From: CAYHDV01 sp047619465
GTDB lineage: Bacteria > Patescibacteriota > Minisyncoccia > Phycocordibacterales > CSBR16-119
Direction: 5' to 3'
NCBI GenBank assembly: GCA_047619465.1
Contig: JBLHJW010000028.1
Span: forward strand, 1-7,114
Length of the DNA stretch: 7,114 nucleotides
The translations under genes were made by a program, and so were the position numbers. Positions 1 to 5,195 of the stretch are shown piece after piece (position 1 is the first letter of the stretch; each line of letters begins with the position of its first letter). The notes under the pieces were generated by a model that was not told where the DNA came from, searched no databases, and saw only the letters and a list, made by a program, of their open reading frames with translations.

Positions 1-1
1 T

Positions 2-30
2 AGCGCAACCCAGTTAAGGTTGCGCTTTTT
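2..30. terminator. hairpin terminator at the left edge
   Basis: A 9-bp perfect stem (2-10 with 18-26) closes a 7-nt loop and is followed on the plus strand by a run of T (26-30). It lies directly after the stop of the minus-strand 99-aa gene. For that gene the T-run would fall outside the window, so use in the minus direction is an inference. The visible T-run would stop a plus-strand transcript arriving from the left. Confidence 0.7.
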
Positions 31-31
31 A

Positions 32-331
32 TTATGCGGCCTCTTTTTTTGATTCAGAAACTTTATACTTAGTGTGACCAAACTTGTCTTGAAACTCTTC
101 AAGTTGAACTCTTTCAGAAAAATTATTCTCTTCAGCCCAATTATTATAAATTTTAACAAGCTGATTTGGTATATTTTCACTATTGTGAACATCATTAAAA
201 AGATTGTAGTTAAAATTCAAATCGTTGCTATTTAAACCATATTTGTCCAAAATACCCCTGAAAAGATCTTTTCTAATCTTTTCAGGCTCTGTCATTTCAT
301 CTTCAAATTTTAATTCAAACTGTTTTCCCAT
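32..331 (-). CDS. hypothetical protein, 99 aa, soluble and Asn/Glu/Lys-rich
   Basis: I do not recognise a family. The 99-residue product is strongly charged, rich in Asn, Glu and Lys, and has no membrane segment or signal peptide. It looks mostly helical, with an acidic N-terminal part (residues 9-17) and a lysine/glutamate-rich tail. The ATG lies only 4 nt after the TAG stop of the MYG1-family gene, so the two are almost certainly co-transcribed and perhaps translationally coupled. There is no Shine-Dalgarno-like sequence in the short gap. It is the last gene of the minus-strand unit that begins at yqeY and is followed by a hairpin at 2-30. The tight linkage to MYG1 is the only functional hint. 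Existence of the gene is fairly sure; function is unknown. Confidence 0.75.
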   Translation of the reverse strand: MGKQFELKFEDEMTEPEKIRKDLFRGILDKYGLNSNDLNFNYNLFNDVHNSENIPNQLVKIYNNWAEENNFSERVQLEEFQDKFGHTKYKVSESKKEAA

Positions 332-335
332 GGTA

Positions 336-1259
336 CTAATTATTAACTGCCAACTCAGCTAGAGCTACAGCCCCTTTTTTTGACCTTGCAGAAGCTAGAA
401 ACAAATTTCTGTGACAAAATACAGCGTCTGGGACACCTGTGACTTTTTGCAAATCCACTTCCTGTAGGCCTCCCCAGGATTCTGGCATATCCTTCCTGTT
501 ACCAAAAGAGTTCAGTGTTTTTCTCATAGCCACAATATTCCAATCGCTGTTTGTTTTGCTTTGAAAGACTCCAAATAGTACGTCCGTTTTCTCTTTTAAT
601 GCCACCCACATCATCTGTCTTGTTGTTGGAAAGCCTGCAACTACTATTTTTTTATCATTCGAAGATTCGTATTCATCTAGTATTCTATCCTTAACTTCTT
701 CTCCGGCTTTAATTCTTTCAATAAATTCTGTCATTAGTTTTTTGGCGAAAATAACAGCTTGGAAGAATTCCTTATCAGGGTCCTGGCCTTTTGAAAAAAG
801 AACAGATATAACATCACCAAGGTAAAATGGCTGTATGTTTGGAATAACTAGCTCTGTAAGTGAGAAACCATTGTCTGGTGCATCTATTGGAGTTGCAAGT
901 TGGTCATCAACAGCTTTCCATATATTTTTATTTTGATCTAAAAGAGCCAATCCAAAATGTTTCCAAATTAGACCAAAAGCCGCATAAGGAACGCCGTTCT
1001 CACGAATACCAGCGCCTTCTGACTGATGATGATCAAATCTTCCCCTCTCCGCATCGTAAACAAAACCAACATCGAAAACAATATCAGCTTTTTCTATGTC
1101 GCTTTTATCTCGTGATCTTCGAATAATAAAAGGCTGATCTGTTTTTTCAAAATACAGAGAAAGTGTCGCCGCCGCAAATACGTCGTCAGTATGAAAGTTA
1201 CTATCGTGAGTAACTATTAGTTTCTTTGTCTTAAAAAATGATGATCCTGGAATTTTCAT
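336..1259 (-). CDS. MYG1 family protein (DHH-type metal-dependent phosphoesterase/exonuclease)
   Basis: This 307-aa protein has the hallmarks of the MYG1 (UPF0160) family. Residues 17-29 hold the THD..FH.DD.FA motif, residues 63-65 the D-V-G strand, residues 74-79 RFDHHQ with the DHH signature (76-78), and residues 92-99 the Y-A-A-F-G-L-I-W stretch. The C-terminal part (about 240-305) keeps the family's SWGGL and F-C-H...F blocks. The aspartates and histidines of these motifs are the expected divalent metal ligands. Eukaryotic MYG1 is described as a 3'-5' RNA exonuclease; the bacterial role and substrate are not established, so the activity here is inferred from family. Length fits bacterial members and the protein appears intact. 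The ATG at 1259 has no Shine-Dalgarno site. It sits 11 nt after a structured repeat (1271-1344) also found before the upstream gene. The 99-aa gene follows after 4 nt. Confidence 0.9.
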   Translation of the reverse strand: MKIPGSSFFKTKKLIVTHDSNFHTDDVFAAATLSLYFEKTDQPFIIRRSRDKSDIEKADIVFDVGFVYDAERGRFDHHQSEGAGIRENGVPYAAFGLIWKHFGLALLDQNKNIWKAVDDQLATPIDAPDNGFSLTELVIPNIQPFYLGDVISVLFSKGQDPDKEFFQAVIFAKKLMTEFIERIKAGEEVKDRILDEYESSNDKKIVVAGFPTTRQMMWVALKEKTDVLFGVFQSKTNSDWNIVAMRKTLNSFGNRKDMPESWGGLQEVDLQKVTGVPDAVFCHRNLFLASARSKKGAVALAELAVNN

Positions 1260-1270
1260 AGTGTCTAGCG

Positions 1271-1344
1271 AAGAGCGCTTGGGAGCTTGCTCACATTGCG
1301 TCTGAGTGACGGCATTATATGAGACGAGATTTACGAGTGCTCTT
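1271..1344 (-). promoter_or_regulatory. structured intergenic element, copy A, in front of the MYG1 gene
   Basis: This 74-nt element fills the gap between the membrane-protein stop (1360) and the MYG1 ATG (1259). Its ends are inverted (AAGAGC at 1271-1276, GCTCTT at 1339-1344) and extend to an 11-bp stem, 1271-1281 with 1334-1344, if G-U pairs are allowed on the plus strand. Inside are a 7-nt pairing (CTCATAT with ATGTGAG, minus strand) and a CGTC/GACG hairpin with a 5-nt loop. It matches the element at 1707-1784 in all these blocks and in its 11-nt distance from the start codon. On the minus strand it contains TATAAT (1314-1319), but no good -35 box lies 16-18 nt upstream. It may be a 5' leader, an embedded promoter or a mobile palindromic repeat; the sequence alone does not decide. 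Confidence 0.65.
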
Positions 1345-1359
1345 ATATTTATTTTATAA

Positions 1360-1695
1360 TTACTTTAGTATCTTATCTGACAACCAAACTAAAACAGAGA
1401 CAAGAATTGAACCAAACAAGGCTGGAACAAAACCTATCACAGTAAACCCTCCTATGAGTTGTGAGACGAAAAGGAAGAAAAGAGCATTCAAAATAAATCC
1501 AAATAATCCAAAAGTTATCACGGAAAGTGGCAGGGTTAATATTTTTACAATTGGCTTTATAAGAACATTTATAAAAAGAAGAATTGCCCCAGCTAGAAGC
1601 GCTACCCAGTAGTCAGCGACTACAACTCCGGCAATAAAATACCCTGCGGCAAAAACAGAAAGCGAAAGTATTAGCCATTTAATTATTATTTTCAT
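1360..1695 (-). CDS. phage holin family 4 / YvlD-like small membrane protein
   Basis: With the ATG at 1695 the product has 111 residues and is almost entirely hydrophobic, with four likely membrane helices at about 4-24, 30-48, 55-78 and 88-106. The pattern N43...P48, LP at 55-56, and G-L-F-G-F-I-L-N-A-L at 63-72 matches the Phage_holin_4_2/YvlD family. Despite the name, these are widespread chromosomal membrane proteins of unknown function and there is no phage context here. A GTG at 1731 would add 12 residues, but those codons lie inside the structured element shared with the MYG1 leader, so the ATG is preferred. It has no Shine-Dalgarno site. It is downstream of yqeY and upstream of MYG1 on the same strand, with no intrinsic terminator visible on either side. 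Family assignment is good; function is open. Confidence 0.83.
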   Translation of the reverse strand: MKIIIKWLILSLSVFAAGYFIAGVVVADYWVALLAGAILLFINVLIKPIVKILTLPLSVITFGLFGFILNALFFLFVSQLIGGFTVIGFVPALFGSILVSVLVWLSDKILK

Positions 1696-1706
1696 AATTT
1701 TTAGTG

Positions 1707-1784
1707 AAGAGCGATTGGGGGTCCTACTCACATATCGTCTGAGCGACGAAATTATATGAGATTAGATTATTCCCGAATGCTCTT
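1707..1784 (-). promoter_or_regulatory. structured intergenic element, copy B, in front of the YvlD-like gene
   Basis: This is the 78-nt partner of the element at 1271-1344. It lies between the yqeY stop (1806) and the ATG at 1695, and ends 11 nt before that ATG. Conserved blocks on the minus strand, in order, are AAGAGC, CTCATATAAT, CGTC-R-CTCAGACG, ATGTGAG and CGCTCTTC. The outer arms (1707-1721 with 1772-1784) pair over 13 positions with one mismatch when read on the plus strand. The inner CGTC/GACG stem gains a fifth pair here. Most differences from copy A fall in the outer-stem arms and the AT-rich spacer. The minus strand again carries TATAAT (1751-1756) without a recognisable -35 box. 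The role is unknown; a 5' leader or embedded promoter is favoured by its placement. Confidence 0.65.
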
Positions 1785-1805
1785 GTATTTTTATTTCGTG
1801 GTGTG

Positions 1806-2261
1806 CTAGTTAAAAAGTAAATCGACAACAGCTTTTACATCAGTTCCGTCTGCCCTGCCTGCCAACTCTTTCATTACAGCACCCATAAGCTGTCCTTTTT
1901 TTGCTGGGTCATCAATTCCAAGTTCAATTTTCTTTGCCTCAGCTATTGGTCTAATGTTCTCCTGACTCATAAGCTCTGGAAGATATTTTTCTAGGATAGC
2001 TAGCTCTACCTTCTCTACCTCAGCAAGTTCTGGTCGGCCACCTTTTTCGAATTGATCAATCGAATCTTTTCGTTGCTTTGAAAGGCGTTTTATTACAGTC
2101 AGCACATCATCGTCTCCTAAACTATCTTGGGGAGTTTTACCCTTAGAGACAAGTTCGTTTGTGATAGATGTCAATATGTTTCGTACAACAGATAGTCGCA
2201 CGGAGTCTTTTGCCTTCATTGATTCCTTTAAACTTTCTTTTATTTCTACTTGTAGTGACAT
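1806..2261 (-). CDS. yqeY: GatB/YqeY domain-containing protein
   Basis: The 151-aa product matches the YqeY family along its whole length, and that length is normal for the family. Diagnostic stretches are RLSVVRN.L.SI.N at 22-35, KQRKDSIDQFEKGGRPELA at 62-80, E-K-Y-L-P-E at about 91-96, and the C-terminal GRADGTDVK.VV block. YqeY is an all-helical, cytosolic protein related to the tRNA-binding C-terminal domain of GatB, the amidotransferase subunit that makes Gln-tRNA/Asn-tRNA. Its own biochemical role is not established. I prefer the ATG at 2261 to the GTG at 2279. The family begins at this Met, and a TATACT -10 box (2268-2273) lies exactly 6 nt upstream, which predicts a leaderless transcript and would put the GTG upstream of the transcript. 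It opens a minus-strand unit and is divergent from the exonuclease gene. Confidence 0.9.
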   Translation of the reverse strand: MSLQVEIKESLKESMKAKDSVRLSVVRNILTSITNELVSKGKTPQDSLGDDDVLTVIKRLSKQRKDSIDQFEKGGRPELAEVEKVELAILEKYLPELMSQENIRPIAEAKKIELGIDDPAKKGQLMGAVMKELAGRADGTDVKAVVDLLFN

Positions 2262-2267
2262 AATACT

Positions 2268-2273
2268 AGTATA
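2268..2273 (-). promoter_or_regulatory. -10 box for yqeY, leaderless
   Basis: TATACT on the minus strand ends 6 nt before the yqeY ATG, so a start site 7 nt downstream of the box would be the A of ATG. A partial -35 (AAGACA, minus strand, 2291-2296) lies 17 bp upstream and overlaps the region just before the divergent exonuclease ATG. No Shine-Dalgarno site is present. Confidence 0.6.
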
Positions 2274-2282
2274 GCTCACTTC

Positions 2283-2291
2283 TGCTATAAT
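2283..2291 (+). promoter_or_regulatory. extended -10 promoter for the exonuclease gene, leaderless
   Basis: TGC-TATAAT is a perfect extended -10 (TGnTATAAT). The hexamer ends 6 nt before the ATG at 2298, so transcription should begin at or next to the start codon. No -35 hexamer is evident, which is acceptable for an extended -10. There is no room for a ribosome binding site. Confidence 0.72.
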
Positions 2292-2297
2292 GTCTTC

Positions 2298-3029
2298 ATG
2301 GATAAAAATTCAAAAATACTTATATTTATAGATACAGAAACAACGGGAAACTTACCAGAAGACAAGATCATCCAAGTAGCCTATCGGACTACAGACGATT
2401 CATCTGATGTTAATGAGCTATTCAGTCCTGGAATGCCCATCAAAATAGGAGCTATGGCTGTTCACCATATGACAGAAAAGATGCTTGAAGGGAAACCTGT
2501 TTTTCAAGGAAGCCCTACTTACACAGATCTAGAATCAAGATTTTCAAATGGTGAAATATTTATCGCCCACAACGCAAAGTTCGATGTTGGAATGGTAGAA
2601 AAAGAAGGGCTGACTGTTGGCCCAGTTATCGACACATTAAAAATTGCTCGTTTCCTAGACCCTCAAGGGAAAATAGAAAGCTATGCCATGCAGTACCTCC
2701 GTTACTTCCTAGGAATTGAAATAGAGGCTGTTGCACATGATGCCTTTGGAGACATTCTTGTACTTGAGCAACTATTCTGGAGACTCTTGAAGAAAATAAT
2801 GGAGAAAGAAAACATTTCGTCAGATCTCGCAGTGGACGCCATGGTAGACATATCTTCCCGTCCATCAATGATCCATTTCTTTCAGTTTGGAAAGCATAAG
2901 AATTCTTCGCTAGAAGAAGTGAGCAAAAAAGACCGCGGATATCTGGAGTGGCTACTGAAACAGAAACTTGCAGACGACCAGCGAGATGAAGACTGGGTCT
3001 ACACTCTTGAACATTGGTTAGGAAAGTAA
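2298..3029 (+). CDS. DnaQ-like 3'-5' exonuclease with ExoX-like C-terminal domain
   Basis: This 243-aa protein carries the DEDDh exonuclease motifs. ExoI is F-I-D-T-E-T-T-G with D12 and E14, ExoII is H-N-A-K-F-D-V with D96, and ExoIII is H147-D-A-F-G-D152. These four acidic residues and the histidine bind the two metal ions that hydrolyse nucleotides from a 3' end. After a linker, residues about 191-220 contain QFGKHKNSSLEEV...YLEWLL, the small domain found at the C-terminus of exodeoxyribonuclease X-like proteins (the 'FGK.KG...DP.YL.WL' pattern). A role in DNA repair or proofreading-type trimming is likely; the exact substrate (DNA or RNA) is not determinable. The ATG follows an extended -10 by 6 nt (leaderless). 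The final codons Leu-Gly-Lys-stop lie within the first unit of a 91-bp tandem repeat. Confidence 0.9.
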   Translation: MDKNSKILIFIDTETTGNLPEDKIIQVAYRTTDDSSDVNELFSPGMPIKIGAMAVHHMTEKMLEGKPVFQGSPTYTDLESRFSNGEIFIAHNAKFDVGMVEKEGLTVGPVIDTLKIARFLDPQGKIESYAMQYLRYFLGIEIEAVAHDAFGDILVLEQLFWRLLKKIMEKENISSDLAVDAMVDISSRPSMIHFFQFGKHKNSSLEEVSKKDRGYLEWLLKQKLADDQRDEDWVYTLEHWLGK

Positions 3030-3215
3030 GAAGCGATAGTGATTATACTTTCCTTATGCGGAGCTCTTATACATAGCAAGCAAAGCGAACATATGTATAA
3101 AGCGATAGTTAGGAAAGTAAGAAGCGATAGTGATTATACTTTCCTTATGCGGAGCTCTTATACATAGCAAGCAAAGCGAACATATGTATAAAGCGATAGT
3201 TAGGAAAGTAAGAAG
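3017..3215. repeat. 91-bp exact tandem duplication plus 17-nt partial third unit
   Basis: Unit 1 (3017-3107) and unit 2 (3108-3198) read as identical over 91 bp, and the first 17 nt recur at 3199-3215 before the sequence diverges. The unit begins inside the exonuclease gene, so each copy repeats its last codons and TAA stop. Each unit holds two inverted repeats. In unit 1 they are AGGAAAGTA/TACTTTCCT (3020-3028 with 3046-3054) and TTATACATA/TATGTATAA (3067-3075 with 3092-3100); the second is extended by GCT/AGC past a bulged C. Neither hairpin is followed by a T-run. Since 91 is not a multiple of three, the array has no coding logic. Confidence 0.92.
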
Positions 3216-3283
3216 TAACACGAGCCCTAAAGGATTAATTACAAATAGTAGCTTCCCTCCTTTTATCACTGAATATATTTTCT

Positions 3284-3345
3284 GTATACGGAGCTCTTAT
3301 GAATATCAAACAAGAGAGTATGTTTATAAAGTTATAGCTGGGTAA
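3284..3345 (+). repeat. diverged third copy of the repeat, right half
   Basis: The stretch from TATACGGAGCTCTTAT onward aligns with the second half of the 91-bp unit (TATGCGGAGCTCTTAT...) up to the GGTAAAG that matches the start of the next unit. The hairpin is kept: 3297-3306 pairs with 3320-3329. Against the exact copies, one C-G pair has become A-U and two pairs have become G-U on the plus strand, so the stem survives several substitutions. The left half of this copy, after the 17 nt at 3199-3215, has been replaced by unrelated sequence. Confidence 0.6.
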
Positions 3346-3431
3346 AGAAATACTCACAATCTCGTTTAGCACACTGTCTTCACTGGGACGTTTCGTTATA
3401 TAACTCTGAACTGATCTTAATTTAAAAATAT

Positions 3432-3460
3432 AAAAAAGGCGCTCCAAAGAGCGCCTTTTT
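3432..3460. terminator. bidirectional intrinsic terminator
   Basis: GGCGCTC (3438-3444) pairs perfectly with GAGCGCC (3449-3455) around a CAAA loop. A-run 3432-3437 and T-run 3456-3460 flank the stem, so both strands show hairpin plus U-tract. It ends the minus-strand 175-aa gene, whose stop lies 7 nt away, and would catch plus-strand read-through from the exonuclease and repeat region. Confidence 0.9.
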
Positions 3461-3467
3461 ACTTGTT

Positions 3468-3995
3468 TTATACCCTTGTGTCAACGTGGATTGTTGTCCC
3501 ACCGAAAGCAAGATTAACATTATCTATTTTATCCCTCTGAGAGATAATTGGATAGCCAAACTCATCAGTCAAATAATTTCCAATTTTTTGCTGATAAGCG
3601 TCAATATCAAATGGATAACTTGCAATTAACTCAATCATGCAAAAATTGCAGAAATTTTGTATTGTAACACCGAGTCTTTTTGATGCGTCTTTCAATGAAT
3701 CTTTTAGATCATTATTCAAAGATCCCGGGAAATGATGAAAGAGAACAACCACAGCAGCAGAAAGCATATTTCTATTTGCCACTTCTTCACTGCTCGTTCC
3801 TGGAGAAGAAAGCATTGTTCTAGCTCCTGCATTTTTAATCAAAGGCGAAAATAAATCCCAGTCTTTTCTTGATACATCAATAAACGGAATTAATCCAAAC
3901 TCTGGTTTATTTTTTGCATTAGGGGTCAGAATCCTCAATCTTTGAAAAGCTATTTTTCTTTTCTTGTTCCAATCGATAGTTTCGATTTCAGTCAT
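3468..3995 (-). CDS. hypothetical protein, 175 aa
   Basis: I do not recognise a family. The product is 175 aa, soluble, without signal peptide or membrane helix. The first 25 residues are rich in Lys/Arg. The middle (about 75-125) has a hydrophobic helix-like stretch with a His-His pair (87-88) and a C-x-x-C pair (116, 119), which could bind metal but is unaccompanied by other cysteines. The ATG at 3995 has no Shine-Dalgarno site. A TAATAA sequence 6 nt upstream (4002-4007, minus) could be a weak leaderless -10, and a TATAAT lies further upstream at 4037-4042. It is monocistronic: divergent from rmuC and convergent with the exonuclease gene, with its own strong terminator. That isolation and the open frame of 175 codons support a real gene. 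Function is unknown. Confidence 0.75.
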   Translation of the reverse strand: MTEIETIDWNKKRKIAFQRLRILTPNAKNKPEFGLIPFIDVSRKDWDLFSPLIKNAGARTMLSSPGTSSEEVANRNMLSAAVVVLFHHFPGSLNNDLKDSLKDASKRLGVTIQNFCNFCMIELIASYPFDIDAYQQKIGNYLTDEFGYPIISQRDKIDNVNLAFGGTTIHVDTRV

Positions 3996-4036
3996 GGTTT
4001 TTTATTAGGCACTGTTTTTATTTTTCTAGATACTAA

Positions 4037-4042
4037 ATTATA
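4037..4042 (-). promoter_or_regulatory. possible -10 box for the 175-aa gene
   Basis: TATAAT is present on the minus strand, about 41 nt before the ATG. A perfect TTGACA (minus, 4052-4057) lies upstream but only 9 bp away, too close for a standard pair. From that -35 the next acceptable -10 sequences (TAGTAT at 16 bp, TATCTA at 19 bp) are weak. The region probably contains the promoter; the exact boxes are uncertain. Confidence 0.35.
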
Positions 4043-4080
4043 TTTTTATTTTGTCAAGTTTAAGTCTCTTGAAAATCCTA

Positions 4081-4089
4081 TGCTAAAAT
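4081..4089 (+). promoter_or_regulatory. extended -10 promoter for rmuC, leaderless
   Basis: TGC-TAAAAT fits the extended -10 consensus with one change. The hexamer ends 6 nt before the ATG at 4096, the same spacing as for the exonuclease gene, and even the TGC triplet is shared. No -35 at standard spacing and no Shine-Dalgarno site are seen. Confidence 0.65.
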
Positions 4090-4095
4090 AACCTC

Positions 4096-5157
4096 ATGGA
4101 AATAATAATAATAATATTTTTGGTGGTTATCGCTGGGCTTCTACTTTGGATTCTTTTGCGTCCCCAAGAGAAACAAGACAACGAGGCTTCTTCCCTTCTA
4201 CTTCAACAGCTAAATGAGCTGACTAGAAATCAGTCTGAACTAAAGGAATCGCTCCAAGAAAAACTAGGAGAGTCAGCTCAGAAAATGCATGAGTCTCTAA
4301 AACACCAGTCTACAGAGTCAATAAATATAATCCGAGATGTGACAGAACGACTAACAAAACTAGACGAAACAAACAAACAGGTTGTGGGTTTTGCTGATCA
4401 ACTGAAAAGTCTCCAAGATATTCTAAAGAATCCAAAGCAGCGAGGAATTTTGGGAGAATACTATCTCGAGACGCTTCTAAAAAATGTTATGCCGCCTGGA
4501 TCATACCAAATGCAGTATTCTTTCAAGGATGGGAATATAGTAGATGCAGCAGTCTTTGTAAAAGATAAAGTAATACCAATTGACTCTAAGTTTTCTTTGG
4601 ACAACTACAATCGTATTGTAGAGACAAATGATCCAGCAGAGAAACTACGATTAGAAAAAGTATTTGTGAACGACTTGAAACTTCGAATTACTGAGACGGC
4701 TAAATATATTAAACCATCAGAAAATACTATGGAATTTGCATTCATGTTCATTCCTCATGAAGCAATCTACTATGACCTCTTGATAAACAAGATCGGAGCA
4801 GTAACTAGCGAGGACACAGAAAATCTAATACAGAGAGCCGCATCAAAACACAAGGTTATAATAGTATCTCCCACTTCGTTTCTTGCCTATCTTCAGACAG
4901 TACTTCAAGGTCTAAAGGCAATGCAGATTGAAGACTCGGCAAAAGACATCATTAAAAGAGTTGGAGAGCTTGGGACACATATTGGCAAGTACGAAACGTA
5001 CATGAGCAAACTTGGAGCCTCGCTTGGAACAACAGTCAACCACTACAATACCGCACACAAAGAGCTGAAAAAAGTGGACAAGGATGTAATGAGGATAACA
5101 GGAGAGTCAATTGAGATTGATCCTGTCACATTGGAGAAGCCACAGCAGGATGATTAA
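4096..5157 (+). CDS. rmuC: DNA recombination protein RmuC
   Basis: The 353-aa product has the RmuC layout. There is an N-terminal membrane helix (about 3-21), a charged heptad-rich coiled coil (about 30-110), then the RmuC nuclease-like core. The core shows R116-G-x-x-G-E121, D150 in G-N-I-V-D, and I-D163-S-K165-F, a PD-(D/E)xK-like arrangement expected to place the acidic and lysine residues together. RmuC limits recombination between short inverted repeats in E. coli and is thought to act as a membrane-anchored nuclease. It is shorter than the E. coli protein (475 aa), mainly through a shorter coiled coil and tail, while the core is complete. The start is supported by the membrane helix beginning at the first residues and by an extended -10 located 6 nt upstream. 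The gene stands alone between divergent and convergent neighbours. Confidence 0.92.
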   Translation: MEIIIIIFLVVIAGLLLWILLRPQEKQDNEASSLLLQQLNELTRNQSELKESLQEKLGESAQKMHESLKHQSTESINIIRDVTERLTKLDETNKQVVGFADQLKSLQDILKNPKQRGILGEYYLETLLKNVMPPGSYQMQYSFKDGNIVDAAVFVKDKVIPIDSKFSLDNYNRIVETNDPAEKLRLEKVFVNDLKLRITETAKYIKPSENTMEFAFMFIPHEAIYYDLLINKIGAVTSEDTENLIQRAASKHKVIIVSPTSFLAYLQTVLQGLKAMQIEDSAKDIIKRVGELGTHIGKYETYMSKLGASLGTTVNHYNTAHKELKKVDKDVMRITGESIEIDPVTLEKPQQDD

Positions 5158-5184
5158 AAAAGCTGCATCCTAAATGGTGCAGCT
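5156..5184 (-). terminator. intrinsic terminator of the 123-aa gene, at the end of rmuC
   Basis: AGCTGCATC (5161-5169) pairs with GGTGCAGCT (5176-5184) over 9 bp including one G-U pair, with a 6-nt loop. Read on the minus strand, the stem is followed by a T-run that overlaps the rmuC TAA stop. On the plus strand the T-rich tract begins several nt later, so it is a weaker terminator for rmuC. Confidence 0.82.
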
Positions 5185-5195
5185 CTATAATTACT

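Larger units (their letters stand above)
3030..3467. other. 438-bp non-coding region between convergent genes
   Basis: This gap separates the 3' ends of the exonuclease gene (plus) and the 175-aa gene (minus). It holds most of the 91-bp tandem array (to 3215), about 68 nt of AT-rich sequence without recognised features (3216-3283), a diverged repeat copy (3284-3345), about 85 nt in which I see nothing (3346-3431), and a bidirectional terminator (3432-3460). The short open frames here run through the repeats or cross the terminator, have no start signals and resemble no protein I know. Confidence 0.75.

Noticed and set aside
1271..1344. A 74-nt element with a 7-bp closing stem (one G-U) resembles a tRNA in size.
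   Set aside because: There is no T-arm consensus (GGTTCRA) and no proper anticodon stem and loop, and the middle pairs as nested hairpins instead of a cloverleaf.
860..1612. Plus-strand open frames opposite the MYG1 and YvlD-like genes (860-1126 and 1319-1612).
   Set aside because: They lie antisense to well-supported genes or cross the structured element, and their translations look non-protein-like.
1360..1695. Phage remnant, because of the holin family name.
   Set aside because: The YvlD-like group is common on chromosomes, and no other phage gene is present.
1696..1731. GTG start at 1731 adding 12 residues to the YvlD-like protein.
   Set aside because: These codons lie in the element shared with the MYG1 leader, where the matching frame runs into a stop; the family-like hydrophobic N-terminus begins at the ATG at 1695.
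2626..2868. Minus-strand open frame of 80 codons inside the exonuclease gene.
   Set aside because: It is a shadow of a gene with all catalytic motifs in place.
3017..3215. CRISPR array.
   Set aside because: The 91-bp units abut with no spacers, and no cas genes are present.
3054..3447. Several 70-71 codon open frames on both strands between the exonuclease gene and the 175-aa gene.
   Set aside because: They run through tandem repeats or overlap the terminator, have no start signals, and overlap one another.
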